Shown here: in pieces, positions 1 through 14,500 of the stretch
Numbering within the stretch: the stretch's first letter is position 1
How the letters are laid out: each line of letters opens with the position of its first letter
DNA from: Owenia fusiformis
Taxonomy: Eukaryota; Annelida; Polychaeta; Sabellida; Oweniidae
DNA length: 64,000 nucleotides
Assembly: GCA_903813345.2 (NCBI GenBank)
Contig: CAIIXF020000005.1
Location: forward strand, 28,587,375-28,651,374
Reading direction: 5' to 3'
Program-made: the position numbers and the translations under genes
The notes under the pieces: model-generated
Told to the model about the DNA's origin: nothing
Seen by the model: only the letters and a program-made list of their open reading frames with translations
Database searches by the model: none

Positions 1-2370
1 TTTGCACTTCTGTATAATCTGGCATGTTGACTATGTGTCTCTATGGTTTGTTCATTGTAAAATCTATTATTTTCTTCCTTATTTTAAATTTTATAACATT
101 GCCATGCTTTTCTAACATGGTCATGCCATTTTATCCAGAAGGGATGTCCAATAGATCACAACCTTGCTATCATCATTAGCTTTCAGTTAACACCACCTGA
201 CACCCTTACTCAAACACCAGACTCAAATATCAACAAAATTGATCCCTGTCATCTCCAACTGTCTGAAATAGACCACCCTTTGTAAGACCTTGACAGACAT
301 CATCCACTCTAATTTAGACCCCCTCTAATCTAACCTAGAGACAATTTCATAACCTTGTCTTTATCCATCTGAATAATTACATTTTCTGCCCAAAGAAGCT
401 TACATATCCATTCCACTTTAGAAGTTCCAAAAATACTGTGAAAGCTCCATTTGAGACCATTAAGACCATATCAGTAGTTAAATCAACAGTATACTTAAGA
501 GTGAAGTATAGCTAGTAAAAGGGTATTCAGGGTATTCTGTGACCATAACCATACTAAGTTACTAATTTCACAGTATCCTTAACAACATGCTCTCTAAAAG
601 TACATGCCCTGCTGATGGAAGATGATATATTAATTCCTTAGACAATCAGGAGTTTCTCAGTGATTGGTCATGGATACATATCCCAGATGACTAACGTAGC
701 TACAGTTTGAATTGTGCTCTAACAAGATTATTACCATTGTGGTTTTCCATTCACTCTCCCTCATTTGACAAACTTGATGACGCATCAGAAGAATTGAGAA
801 AGAACCCTCAGAACAATGCAGTCCATATATCTCATATATCCCCTCCCTTTGCTAATGAATAACACTTGTTATTCTCCCCAAGAGGGCACCTAGAACTGAG
901 GGTGCTGATAACAGCTGGGTAATTAACCGTTTGAACTCTATGTTCTTATAGCCGAGTAAATTATAGAAGAGATACAAGGGAACTGAATACCAAGGGCACA
1001 TCATTAAATCATTTCTGAGTACACTTAAAATTAATGTGGCGTACCAGAAGGTGATCAGATTTCTCCCGCATATATTGATTGTGCCAACAAGGCTAGCTTA
1101 GCTTACGAGTAACAGTTAATTTCCTGTAGATATTACATTCTAATAAGTGACTCCCTCTATTGAGTGAACTAGGAACTAAATACAATAACAAAACATAATG
1201 ACATACATTTTATATGACTGATGTATAAATGATGGTACTTCATCGATATACAAACATATTCATCATATTTATACAGTAATGAAATAAACTGTATCTGACA
1301 TTTTATTTTTTGAACTGCAACAGCCAACAAATGTCAGGTATTGTAAAAATTCAAATGTTTCTCCCAAAACATTCATTATTTTCGTAAATCTACATGCATA
1401 CTACATATGAAAACATTAATTGAATTGAATGGTGGTATATATAAATTGTAAGGTAAATGAATGTATGGAATTATATAGCGGATGTACTCCGGGCTTGAAA
1501 CCTTGTTGTGAGCAAGTATTTATGACAACATATTTCTGTTTGCAATACAACTATCTACAACCCTGTATTGAACATATACTTGTATTAAACCATCTGCCTA
1601 GTGGTTTTCTGATTTATTAGTAGCTACTGTATGTATATAATTGCTGCATGATAGAAGGATTCTACTATATTGGAATGTCCCCCATCCCTACACATAAAGC
1701 ATTGAATTCTAACCACTATATTTTACACCAAGAGAAAGGGGAAATGTTTTTATGAATGTCAATGGTGTCTTTTTAAAGCAGCCATCTTTCTGCCTGGCAA
1801 TGATCCTAGCTTGATGGTGCATCATGGACAAGCACATATCCATGTATACCTCAGGCCAGTAGCCAGCTTTTGCCAAAGGAGTTAACTATTCAAAAAATTC
1901 CATGTTTGACAACTTTGGCCCAAAATCACCGAAAGGTGCTCATAATAGTGAATGAAAAACTGCATGATTTTGAAAGAATTTTTGACTATGACTAGATGAC
2001 CCCTCCCTGGCTGCAGGCCCAAACCTTTTTCTTGAAGCTATCTACATTTTGAAAACTTAACATAGGTAACTAAAGTGAAGGATATCTGGTTCCTTGCACT
2101 TGTATGATAAGGAAAGAAGTCAAGAACCCTCTTATTAAAGCATTGAAAGCAATAGATTGCTAATAAGGATTCAAGACTTCAATCTAAAAATTAGGCAGGT
2201 TTCAATGTGAGTTACTCTATTGTTTTGATCAAAAGACCCCTTGCTACAAGAATTTGCTCAATAACTCCCAATCAAACAATATATCCCAAAATCTGTTGAC
2301 AGGGTCTTGTTTTTAGGTATTTGAATAGAATATCCAAATAACCTTGAGCATGAGTATCTGTTGTACTTAC
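1..2370 (-). other. KDM3 intron 2 (part)
   Basis: AT-rich non-coding sequence with no convincing exon on either strand. A fragment at about 1850..1990 (GGCCAGTAGCCAGCTTTTG, then a TTTGGCCC motif) is related to one at 23643..23735, so it is a dispersed repeat. Nothing else is recognisable. Confidence 0.6.
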
Positions 2371-2529
2371 CAAGCAAGGCCAATGAATTCTGGTATGTCG
2401 TGCCTTCTTCATTGGGTCAACACGAGGAGCAAACACCAGTGTACGCTCTACCAGGAAGACCTGCCATACGTCACAAGCTTTCTGCCATTTCCTGTCTGAC
2501 CATTCTTGGTTGTCATACTCTACCATCAC
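2371..2529 (-). CDS. KDM3: KDM3 coding exon 2
   Basis: 159 nt, 53 codons, phase 0 at both ends. The acceptor reads TATTTCCAG just before GTGATGGTAGAG, and the donor is a perfect GTAAGT (ACTTAC at 2365..2370 on plus). The product VMVEYDNQEW...FLVERTLVFAP...RIHWPCL continues the KDM3A-like N-terminal domain directly from exon 1. I could not identify exon 3 in 1..2364, so it probably lies off the left edge. Confidence 0.85.
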
Positions 2530-5500
2530 CTGGAAATACAGAATAGAACTTTATGAAAATATGTGTATGCATACTGAAGGAGAAAATTCTTAACAGGAGG
2601 TTACAGCCATTATATATCTAACAGTATCAGTGAAGTATTCTCTTTTCTAAAATGTCCTAGAAATATAGTTTATTATCTTAAAACACTGTGACAAATCTTT
2701 GCAAGTGAAGTTAATCCAACATTCTTGAGGTTTACTTGAGACCCCTCCCCATACAGGAAGGAGTGGGAATTTTGATAAATAAAAATTTGGGCTGTCAAAT
2801 TCCCTACCCTGAGACCAACCTAGTAAGACAATTCCCCATCCCGAGAGCAAGAATAGTGGGTCAAATACTTGTATATTCAAAATTCCTATTCATTGGGAAT
2901 ATGCATTTCAAGTCCCTACTCCTGGGACGAAGTACGATGTCAAAATCCTACCTACTGATACAATATTGCCGAATTCCCAACCTTCCCCACATGGGAGGTC
3001 TCACGCAAACCTTTACATGATTATTAGCATAGATGAAAATAGGTAAACAACTTGCTATTCTTATATATACCTGATAATATTTACATGTATTCAAAAATAG
3101 ACTTTAAATATGTAATTATTAAATAGTATAGGAAGACATCTACAATGCTCATATAAAACTACTGACATATTAGGTTGAAAATTCAGGTGCTACTATAACG
3201 CTAAAGCCTTTTGTGTACCTCAAATAGAAGCCATCCGTTAAAATTCAACCAGTTATATTCTTATCTAATATGACAGATGTACTGATACCGACTCTATATT
3301 AAGAAGACTGGTGTAATCTTTATTCATGATGATGATAAAAAGTTTAAAATATGTAAGATGGCAGGTGGTTGGTACAAATTATTGTACTACTTGTATTCTA
3401 TAAAGATGACCTTGGTTGCGCATGTTCAACATAGTACAACTGCAGGTGGTTTTTTCAACATTTGATTCAATAGATAAAATCACCATGTAATTTGAAAGTG
3501 AAAGGAGGTATGATTAGATACCACACCCAGTGTGGGCTAGAGGTATCTAGCATTGAAAAGATGAGACGATTCTGGTACACGTTTTGTATATCTTTTAATG
3601 ATAGCCTAGAGTAATGTAGTTTCATATAGATATATTTATTTTGTAATGACTAATATGTCCAGTCATGACATCTAAAGAGTCAATAAAAGATACACACCTC
3701 TATACATGTATATAGAAAAAGATCAAAATGAAATACTTCCATGTACTATTAGATTATGTTTTGTTCCTGTTTCTAAGATATAATCCTTATGTTCAAAAAT
3801 GGACAGAAAGCCCATGTCCCTACCAACCACAAACTGTTAAAAGGCCAGTTGTATTGATTCAGTCAAACATTAGATATGAAGATAACCAACCAAGGTAGCA
3901 CATCCAATGAAAATAACATACCTGGTGATTTGGTTAATAGAGATGTGATTTAATCATGAAATAATCTTATTTATGATCAGAATTATATCACAGAGTTTTC
4001 CCATTAAAATAGCCATGAAAAAATCAAATTACTTGTTGATATAACTATTTTTAGCATTATTCACTAGACCTAACAAAAGATAGAAGTAACATATTTCATA
4101 AAAGGGAAACACTGACTATTACAATGCTAGTTCCCCAGGATCTAATGGTCTAACCCTCAAGGTAAAATTAAAGAAAACCAGAGTTGAGCTATCGGGGGGG
4201 GGGGGGGGCATGCTATACATAAATAAATCCATTAGATGACTATAGGTAAGTTGTACACCTATCATAATTGTCACAGTTTGTTTGGGTGCACTGCCAATGG
4301 CAACATCTGCTCTAACATTATGCTCAGTGAGGTAATGCTGAGCCTATATATCATGTACAACATAGCTATTCATCATATTAATGTACAGTATGGACTTGAA
4401 TGTGTTTTACAAATATATATAAAATATAAGAAATCATATAGGCATTTTTATCAATGAGATAAATCAAGATCTAAGTTAAGGAGAAAGAGAAATCTGATTA
4501 ATTAACTCAAATAGTGATCTCCCCAGCATTAAAGCAAGTGGGCATAGCACCTACCTGAGATTTTAAAAACAGGCCTGATATAACCTGAAAATTTGTTTGC
4601 ACCCACTTGAAAATGAGAAATACATGAAAAATTAGCATATTTTGACCAATTTCAGTCTGAATTGTGAAAATGAGAACTTTGAGCCCATTTGAGAAAAAAT
4701 ACAGCAGAGAAAACTGTAGAACCTTTTATACATGACTTTGAAAATATATCCAAAATTAGCTGTACTAGGCCTACCTTAACATGTATAATGGTGCTATATT
4801 TAAGTATGATGCTATTTGAAAACAAGTTACTCACAAGTTACCTAACAACATACATGATCCTGAAGATAGAAATCTTTACCACCCAAGAAAAGCCTTAAAC
4901 CTTATTTGATACTAAGGTTGAATGATAGTGTACTGTAAAAACCTCATAGCCTTCATATTGATCTCAAATCATATTACGATGAATGTGTGATGATACAAGA
5001 ATATCAAGATTAAGCTATAAATAATATCTATCCTCAGATGAACTTATTCTTATATCAAGACTCAAGAGACAAAGGTTATATATATATACATTTAGTAGTC
5101 TTCAAAGGATTTTTTAGATACACTTTTGTTATTCTAAGTGCAATATTTTAGGGTTTCTAGCATTTTAGGAGGCACATTAAATTAATGGAAGACTATATTG
5201 GTGTTACATGAAAGTTTTGCACTTCAGAGATTTCAATCTGAGGAAAACACTGCACATCTCTTAATCAACATGAGCATGAACCAATACAAGATTAATCGTC
5301 AATATCAAGGGATCCATGTGATATATTATTGTACAAGAAACTTCATTTTATGATATATCTCATGGATTGCCATGACAACTGAGAGTTTGCTTGCATTGGG
5401 TATGTGTTACCAACACTTTCTCATTTACCCTCTTAGTTTCCTAGCATCAAAATATAGGTTTAAAGCAGGCAGTTCACTATGGTAGCAGCATAAGAAAGAT

Positions 5501-8500
5501 TTCAACTAAATTTCATCATCTTTTTATTTTATTCTATAATTTAAATATGCTACTCATATTCACCTTAAAAAATACATGAATCGATGCAATGCATAATTCA
5601 TATAATTTTCTGTCACTGGTTAAAAAACTTTCGAAATATTCTTAATTACCAGTCCTGAATAAGGTCAATTATAACATCAGAAGGCTGAGCCGCATACATA
5701 CAAAATATGATATTCAGAGTCAAAATAATTATTACTATATAAAATAACAAGAGCATGAATGACATTTCAGATAAATTTAACATCCCAAATGCAAACAGAA
5801 AGCTGTATGCATTCCTCAACAGATTTATAAAACAGTCCCTAAATGTAAATATGAACAGAAAAGTGCATATAGACATTTCTCATAATTGGATAATTGATGC
5901 CTTTATATTAAACCCTTTAGAGTTGAGGACATCACAAAATAGATCTAAGAATGTCACGATATGTTCAATGCTTTTAGAAATCGCACAAAGAAAACTTGTA
6001 CTTTTGCCTGGTTCCCCAAGATCATATTCAAGAATTGTAAACTTTCCCAATAAAAGTTATATAATATATACTTTAGTCCCCTCAAACATATGTTGGGAAT
6101 ATGACATACCGATACTGAACATGGACTCATATTGATCAAAAGATTAAAACAATATTTACACTATGAGCCTGCTGGCATGTTGTAAGCATGTGACCTTTTT
6201 ATGCAAATGAACTGCCGGAACTACTTTCTCTCTATTATTATTCACTAAACCAGCACATGCTGTACATAATATAGTAGTAGATTATTTCACAACATAGAGG
6301 CTGAGTAATATCGAAGCAGAATCAATATAACTCTCCTTTATTAGAGCCGTTGCCATGGAAATAAAAATATTTTCTCCAAGATTTACTTCTTTTGTCCTAG
6401 ATCAGAAAATGGCTGTAGCTATTACATTTAGCCGATTCCATCTTATTGAACTTAGGGAATGTTTAGAACCAAACACTGAAATCATTTCAGCTGACATAAC
6501 AATGCTCCTTATAACTGATGTCATGAACTTTAAGACTATAATATAACATTCAGAGAACATATTATTTTACTTTTCCTATTCAAAAGCCATACAATGTTAA
6601 AGGCCACGGTGACACAGAATTGGCTGATTTATAGAAAGCAAGTAATAAGTAAACAGGATACAAGTTCGTCATTCAACTAAATGATAAAGGATCATTTTAT
6701 GAAAGAGTTAAACATAACTATAAGAACACATTGTACTCTGATATTACATTTATACTGTGTATATTTTGACAGCATAAATGTAGTTCTTTCAATTTATTTC
6801 AATGTACACTGTATCTTTATCTATTCAGCACTACTTGCTTCAAATAAAAAGGGTTAAGTTGGTAAAAAAGGACAGGAAATATATTATGGCAGATGACTCA
6901 TTAGGTAAAAACATTTATGACTTTGAACCCTATTTCCCTGAAGGAGTATGACTTAAGAAGCAGCAAAGTGTGTTTTCAATGTTGTGACACTAATTACACT
7001 TGGAAAAAGGAATTTCGCAGAACAATATGATCTAAAATTCAACATAATTTTGGATCATCATGTCTACCCTTCTCCTAGACAGTTTAAGTTTGTCTACAGT
7101 CTTCAATCTTTCTTAACCCCTCTTCCCCTTTAAAACAATTCCCTTTGTTACCATCGGCTGCTACATAATCATAAGCTTATGGTCTATCTACTGAAGGCAA
7201 ATGTAATATCACTGACCTAGACAAGATATAACAAGGACATCTAGTATAGGCAGGGCATAACTTATAACTTAAAGAGTAACTCCCCCAAGGCTGATGTAGA
7301 ATTATCATAAAACAGAGAGGGACAAGAGGATAAAGAAGTTAAGTAAAGGAATGCTTTTGAAGAAATGCAGATTGGAATTGACATTTGAGATTCAACTGCA
7401 TCTAACCTTATACAGTTCTACCAATACATTCCTTTCAGTACATGAAATACCTTGATAAATCAAGAAGCAAGATGGTATCTACGATTACCTCCCAAATCCA
7501 GGAACCAAGCACTATGGAAAACTCAACAGGCTAGAACCGTATCAAAGATAAACGTATCATGGGATGATAAGCCAAGTAGAAGGCATATCTAGGAGAGAGA
7601 TATTCAAAGGGTTAACAAACCTAATTTGGCTGGCTTGCAACCAAAATACAAAGGTAAACATTAGATCTAGTGCATACATTAGCAACACTATTGAGTTTCT
7701 TCAGAGATCTCAACTTTCTACATCACAGAGCAGGTTCTATTAGTTCACTAAATGCAGTTTTTTCATGTAAGGCGTACTGAGAGTATATACCCTAAGGATA
7801 TTCTTTGCTTTTGCTAACTCTTTCCATTATATCTGTAATGTATTTATAGGAAGCCATTTTCACATTTCATCATGTTCTCTCTGATTCCTTACTAGTCTTC
7901 TATTCAATATGATGTACCAGCTCATATCAACATAGACATTTGGAGTCTATTTTCCCAAGGGGTCAAGTAGGGAGGCTGTTAGACTGAACAAGTTGAATAG
8001 ATTACCTATTGAAACTTTCATTAAAATTCTGTCATTTCTGACACCTGGGTGTCTAGTGAAAGGACTCACTGAGGCATTTGACCCAGTGGTGTCATTATAC
8101 CAGCATACATGATGAGTATGGTCAAATTACTGATGCCACTCTCCTGAACCATACCACCAAGGAGTTAAAACTGTCTAATATTTTCAAAATTTCGATATGT
8201 GTTTTAACAAAGGACTGTACTTGACAGAGGATGCCACATTGATCCAGTAAAGGAATTTTAAAAATGAAGGAAGACGTGTGTATTTAGACAATATGAGAGC
8301 AAGCCAAACTATAGGTATTTTATGTACATGATTTCTCACATGTATACAGGACTAATATTGTTCACCAAATATGCATCATCTCCAGTCGTACAAAGCTCTG
8401 AAGATATAGGAGGAAAAATCTAGAAGTCTTAATTCCTAAATATTCATAGCTTCTGTCAATAAATAGAGCACAAAATGCTAGATATTATATTATGGTCTTA

Positions 8501-11500
8501 ATAGATAATTGGTTCGGGATGCATTTGATTATTAGTCTGTCTTGTCATGTCCTGTTTATAGTGTTTATAGAACATATTCAACAGTGTCAAACCAGTACAA
8601 AGCTACTGTATTCATGATTTCATTTCGTCTATATTAGTAGAAAGGTATTGCCTTATAGTCATTAATACTGGGCCTTTAAGAAAACCAGTTTTGTACTGAT
8701 AGAGCTACCTCGAATAAATATAGTTTTCAAATCAAATCAGTAAGGAGGTATCATATTACTAGGCTCTGGCATTTAGTGTTGTCATGGTTCATTTTGGTTT
8801 AATGGGAATTATACATTTCATTTACTTTTATTGAGGAGTATAATAATGTTAAACCAGTGCATTCCTTCAGTCGTATGTAATACCTTGATGGATCAAGATG
8901 TTGAGGCTAAGTGAGAATGAGGTAAACTTTCTAAAAATGAATAGTGCATGATCTCAAAATGTTAACTTCAGATTTGGGCATACTATGTCTTTATGATTTA
9001 ATGCTGTCTGAAGGCGGTTATTTTCAAAACAGCGTACACTGTTGCTTAACCTTTCAACATGTTGATGTAACTGATTAAGCATCCATCAAGCAATCAAAAC
9101 TACATTTAAAATAGGTATAAGATAAAAATACACACACCTGTATGAAATCTCCTAATTCACATGAGACGCCTATATATAAGTTATGAATGAGTCTTCTTTA
9201 GCTCAGACGTAACATACTGCAAAATGAACGTACCAATACAATCCAGCATCAAACCTGCATTATCTCACAAAAGCACATTCATTTTCTAATATATTATATT
9301 TCTTATCACATTGGAAGCCTCAACGTCAGTGAACATCTCTTTCACCCCTCCCTCCCTCCAATAATTATGCTATGTACAAAATGTACTATAATAATGAACA
9401 CCACTATACAATGCAGTGATCTCCCCAATAGTTTTTCTCAGGTTGGTGCAAAATTCTAATTTTCACAATTTAGACCAAAATTGGTAAAAATATGCCAATT
9501 TTTCATGATTTCTTTCATTTTCAAGTGGGTGCAAATGGATTTTCAGGGGAGTGCAAGCCTATTTTCAAAATCTCAGGTGGGTGCTGCGCCCACTTGCTTC
9601 AATGCTAGGTTGATCACTGCAACATTACTTACTATACTAAAACCATATTGATAGCAAGACCCCCTATTCCCTTCCCTACATAATGCATAATAGCAAATGC
9701 AGATAGGTTCTGTAAATCAGAATAGCACACTTCTCCTTGTGTAATGGCCATAAGGTTGATTGATGAGTTGATGAGTTGATGAAGTTGCTATCTATTAAAG
9801 TGACCATCCTGTCACCTGATCATTGATCACCAGCAACCTGTATATAATCTTGTCTCCTGTATAGATTGATTACAATCATTATCTAGTCAGAACTGAGTTA
9901 AAGCTTTTATAGATACCTCTTGAAAGCACTTTAGTTGCAGAATGTATAAGCCAGTCCTGTTGAACTCTAAAAATTGAATATGAGGACTATCCCATTGTGG
10001 GATCCGGTCTGTAAGGTCGTTGGACCAGACAAGCTTCAGATAGAGACAATGATAAACCAGAATGGGAATGAGATCTTTCTCACTGTACAGTGAAACCTAT
10101 TAATGTAACCAACTCCCCTTAAAACACAGGGGTGAATCTGGGAACCAACAAGGGGGAGGCCAAATTTCAGGTCAGAGAAAAAAAACTTCTGGCCCCTAAA
10201 ACCCCAAAGTGGTCCCAAATTTTGAAATTGTGAGGCCCATTTTCTTCAAAATTTGGCCTGAAATTAAAAAAATAAGGCCAGTAATTACAAAAAGTGCTTT
10301 TTGCCCAAAATTTATTTTGGCCCCAGAGCCGCCAGTGAATCAGCTGGTCACTTTTAAGGGTTTACTGTACTACAGGAGTTTAAAACTCCTGATTTTACCA
10401 TCCTTCTTCAAAGGACTTCATTTATGCTTAAATTTTTATATACTTGTAAAATACCCTTGCAGCAAGGATGGATTTTACTACAATAGTACTTGTCTACCAG
10501 CACATTAAGTTATATACAAAATGCTATAAATTATCAGGGCATTGTAGCATCATATAACACACAACTGAACTAAGCTTGCCTTCTTCATTCACACCTCAAG
10601 GAAATGAGTTCACCAAGAGTTGATGTGTTTGAAATTCATCCCATGAGATGGAACCACAAATGCCTTATAGGATAATTTCTGAGAAGGTAATATCAACATT
10701 TGAAAAGCTGAAAAGGCCATATTAAAAAATAAACAGAATGGCTGGGAACTACACCTCAATCTATCAAGACATTTCATATGACTGAAAGAACATAGAAACC
10801 ATCTATCTTTTGAAATGACTCTTGAATAATCTAGGTATTTCATATGACTAAAGGAATACACCCATTCTGATACTCATCTCATCTTTCTATTTCACTTAAA
10901 ACATGGCTGAGGAGAAATGAGATGTCACGGTTTATCATGATGGAATACACTGATTTAATTTGAACAATTTATGATGAAATAAGGCTAAATGGGTTAATTA
11001 CCATCCTTCATTCAAAGGACTTCATCTATTACTCAATTTGGAAAGAATTGAAATACCCTTGGACCAAGGATCGTTATTTACAAGCTTGAAGATATTCCTT
11101 TAGTGCATTTATCACCTGTGTTGCATATGACAACTTGGTACACACAGTTCACACTATCAGAAGTATGATAAGGTAAGAGGGTATCTATGAAAATTACTGA
11201 TTAACTCTATGAATAAATGATAGATGATTCTGTGACCTTGTGCACTTTGTATCTTAGACAACACTTCTCGTTTACTGCACCATACAACCTTAGTAGCTTT
11301 TAATGTACTTTGACAGCTTTACTACATTTCTGTATTGTTCATCTCTTGATTCTCTAGGTTTCAATAGTTATAACTTATCATAAACACCTTGGAAGTCCAA
11401 AGTGAGATGGGAGACACTGAAATTGTAGACATTTCCTTCTTAATAATAACCCTTATTCTAAAAATCATATATATTTAGCAATATTTCTTAATAACCAAAT

Positions 11501-14500
11501 TCAGACTTTTTTTATACCAAACAATGAGACAATCTATAGCAGAACTTATCTCATCAAAAAAATTCCGATCAAACAACCCAACTTAGCATAGACATTCATT
11601 GTCTACAGGGCTTGGGGGAGGCTTATACTAATAGCTAAGTGTAAATACACCTAACTAATAATGGAAAGTTCTCCTAAATGCGTTCTAAAAAAGCAATATT
11701 AGATAATAGCAGAAGTGGATTCCTCTGTGGAATACTTGGCACATATTCCTTCATTTCAGTAACCAGGGTAACCAGGCATCAGAATGCATCTATTAACTTA
11801 TTTCTCAATGTCTGCAGTCTCGGAGGACACTACCAAGAATAAACCACCTTTGCCAATCAATCATACTGGGTCTATATTAAACATCAAATATGACAGGTCG
11901 TCCGGAGTCTGAGGTTAATTACAGCCTGAAGTTTTGGCAACATGACTAGACACACATATACTACATTGGTTATCAAAATGAGTTCACGATTTTCATCAAC
12001 ATTCAGTTTTCCTTGAAAATATATTCAATCACCTTGTATGCAGTCTCTGTAGCTACCTCAACATTGTTTTTTGCTTAAAAGTCAGGTTGGGAAAATATCA
12101 GCAAATGGGATTCAGATAAATGGGATTCTGACGATTGGGATTCAGACCGATAGGGTGATGCCATAGTAACCAATGTAGTCCATCACCCCATGGCTACACC
12201 CTTGGCATTTTCATTTCTATACTATGAGATAAATAATATCTTGCCGGTAGAGATTTGACATCTGATTTACATTTACAGGAAATGCATTGTCGTTTACTAG
12301 TTTGACTTATATGTTAGGGAAAGAGTTAATGCTATAGATACCACAATACAGATTTGACGGTTCAGCCAAATTATGATGCAGAAGAAAAGAAATTACAATA
12401 CATAACAATAGACTGGAAGTAGTTAATACCATACTTTAGAAACCTTTTAGCTTTTCTGATATTCATTACTGTACATCTTTATGTCTTTCAATGCTTCAAC
12501 TGACATGAAGGTGACCAGGATCCTTGTGTGTTTGGAAGATTGGAAGTAGGGATAGGAAGTTAGGAACACCATTCTGACACTCATATAGCATCTCTCTGTT
12601 TCACCAGAAAAAACAAGGCTGAGAAGAAATGAGATGTCATGGTTTATCATGATATAGGACCAGAACCTTACAGAAATATCTTTTAAATCCCTACAGAATA
12701 CCCTTTACTCACATTTAAGGAAATTATTTTTAAAAAAACATGTGTAGCCATGTAGATGTTCTGAAATTGGCAATGGGGATGTGTAATGCAGATTTCTTGT
12801 CATATCATATTAAATGGAGCCATGATTCTCTACAAATGTTCCAAAACATACAGACACATATTTGTCTAATGGATTAGCAATGTACTCACATTTATCCTGT
12901 TAAACTTAAAGCATTATCTATTACCAGATTAGCATACACAAAAATATATAAATGTTTGACAAAATCATTACAAATGCAGGAATTAAACACTGGAAAACTT
13001 GACATCAAACCTAACAGCTGTGATATCTACTTGAGCTTTTTCATCTTGCAGATTATATTCAACACTTAAAAGGTCAACTACAATAGTACCCTTGTTTGCC
13101 TTTACCTCAGCCAACATTGTCCATCAAGGTCATGTATGTTCAACTTTATCAACTCTTCTATCAATTCAATTTAAAAAAAAAATACATGTAATTTCTCTCC
13201 AGTCACATTTGCTCTATCTTCACAAAATATCTTTAGAAAATCTACATCATACTGCTAATCCCTATATTTTATGCTGAATATTTCTCTCGATTTTGTGAAG
13301 CTATGGCTTCCGCATGATTGCCGGAGATGGAATGTGACTGAGGCATTATTTAGCACTCAAAACAATAGAAAGGTTCATACTCCTGATGCTTGTATGTCAT
13401 TTCGACATTTGAATAGTAGATTCTCCAATAAAGCTAGGATTGCACCAATTTTGTATTTTGACAATCATCACATTTCATTTCTTATAATAGATGTGAATCT
13501 GTGATTTGATTACCATGGTAATCAATGATGCCAATTTTATATTTATCAAATCCCATGATCATAGTCTAGCATATCTTGACATTCTCTTTTAACTACAGGA
13601 TTGCTTATTGGATAAATTCTAACTTTGTACCAAGGGCCATCCCAGAACAAGGATAAGCCAAATATCCTCTAATTAGGGCTGTGCCGGAACCGGTTCGGAC
13701 GGTTCGGAATCGGAACCGGAACTTGGTCTCACGGAATCGGAACTTTCGGAACCCCTTTTGGTTCACAAATGAAAATAATTATGTATGAGTGAGTTCGACG
13801 GCGATCATGACGATATCGTCGTCCAAGTTTGTCAGGTTAACACTTACCTTTCCTGTCAAGCAAGTTTGAATGTTTTTACGAAAGAAATAGACTCTAAAAT
13901 CTGTAAAAAGAGAGAAAATTCGATCTTTTTTCTACTTGTTTTCACTTCCGGCTGCTCTGACCATAATGCGCATGCGTAATTGAAAAAGTTTTGAAACGAA
14001 ATCAACGAAATTGAAATTTATTTTGTTTATGCGAGTAATACACATGCAAATTGGATGTAGTTTGAAGGAAAACATCACTGGAGGAACAATGGTCACGGAT
14101 ATTAACGATTCAAAGCAAGTACTAAGGTAAGGGTCCGATATTGTTCCGAAACCCTTCGGAACATGATATTAAAATTCCGAATTCCGGTATTTTAACAAAA
14201 GTCCGCGGTTCGGACCGATTCCGGTCGAATGGCACGGCCCTACCTCTAATGAGAAAATATTATGGCTGTCATGTCTAAAATTAAAAACTCGAATGGAAGA
14301 GTTGAAACTGTGAGAGACACTTAGTTAACAAACTAGCGTAGATTATACAGAATTGACTTGATTTTACGGGGAAAAACACGGAAAGGGAAAGACCAAAGAG
14401 AACAAGCTATAATTACAGATTTGCTTTGGTCAATGGTTACTTATAGATCTTAATTCAGATTTCTTCTCTGTTCATCATTCACAGATAAGTCAAGTATGTT

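Noticed and set aside
2736-3020. 94-codon open frame
   Set aside because: Lies in an inverted-repeat element made of degenerate repeats.
4193-4208. G-run as a G-quadruplex regulator
   Set aside because: A single homopolymer of about 15 G in an intron; no evidence for a role and length prone to sequencing error.
5755-6135. 126-codon open frame, the second-longest plus-strand frame in KDM3 intron 1 surroundings
   Set aside because: AT-rich composition, no recognisable domain, no splice or promoter context, and an equally long frame overlaps on the other strand. Chance frame.
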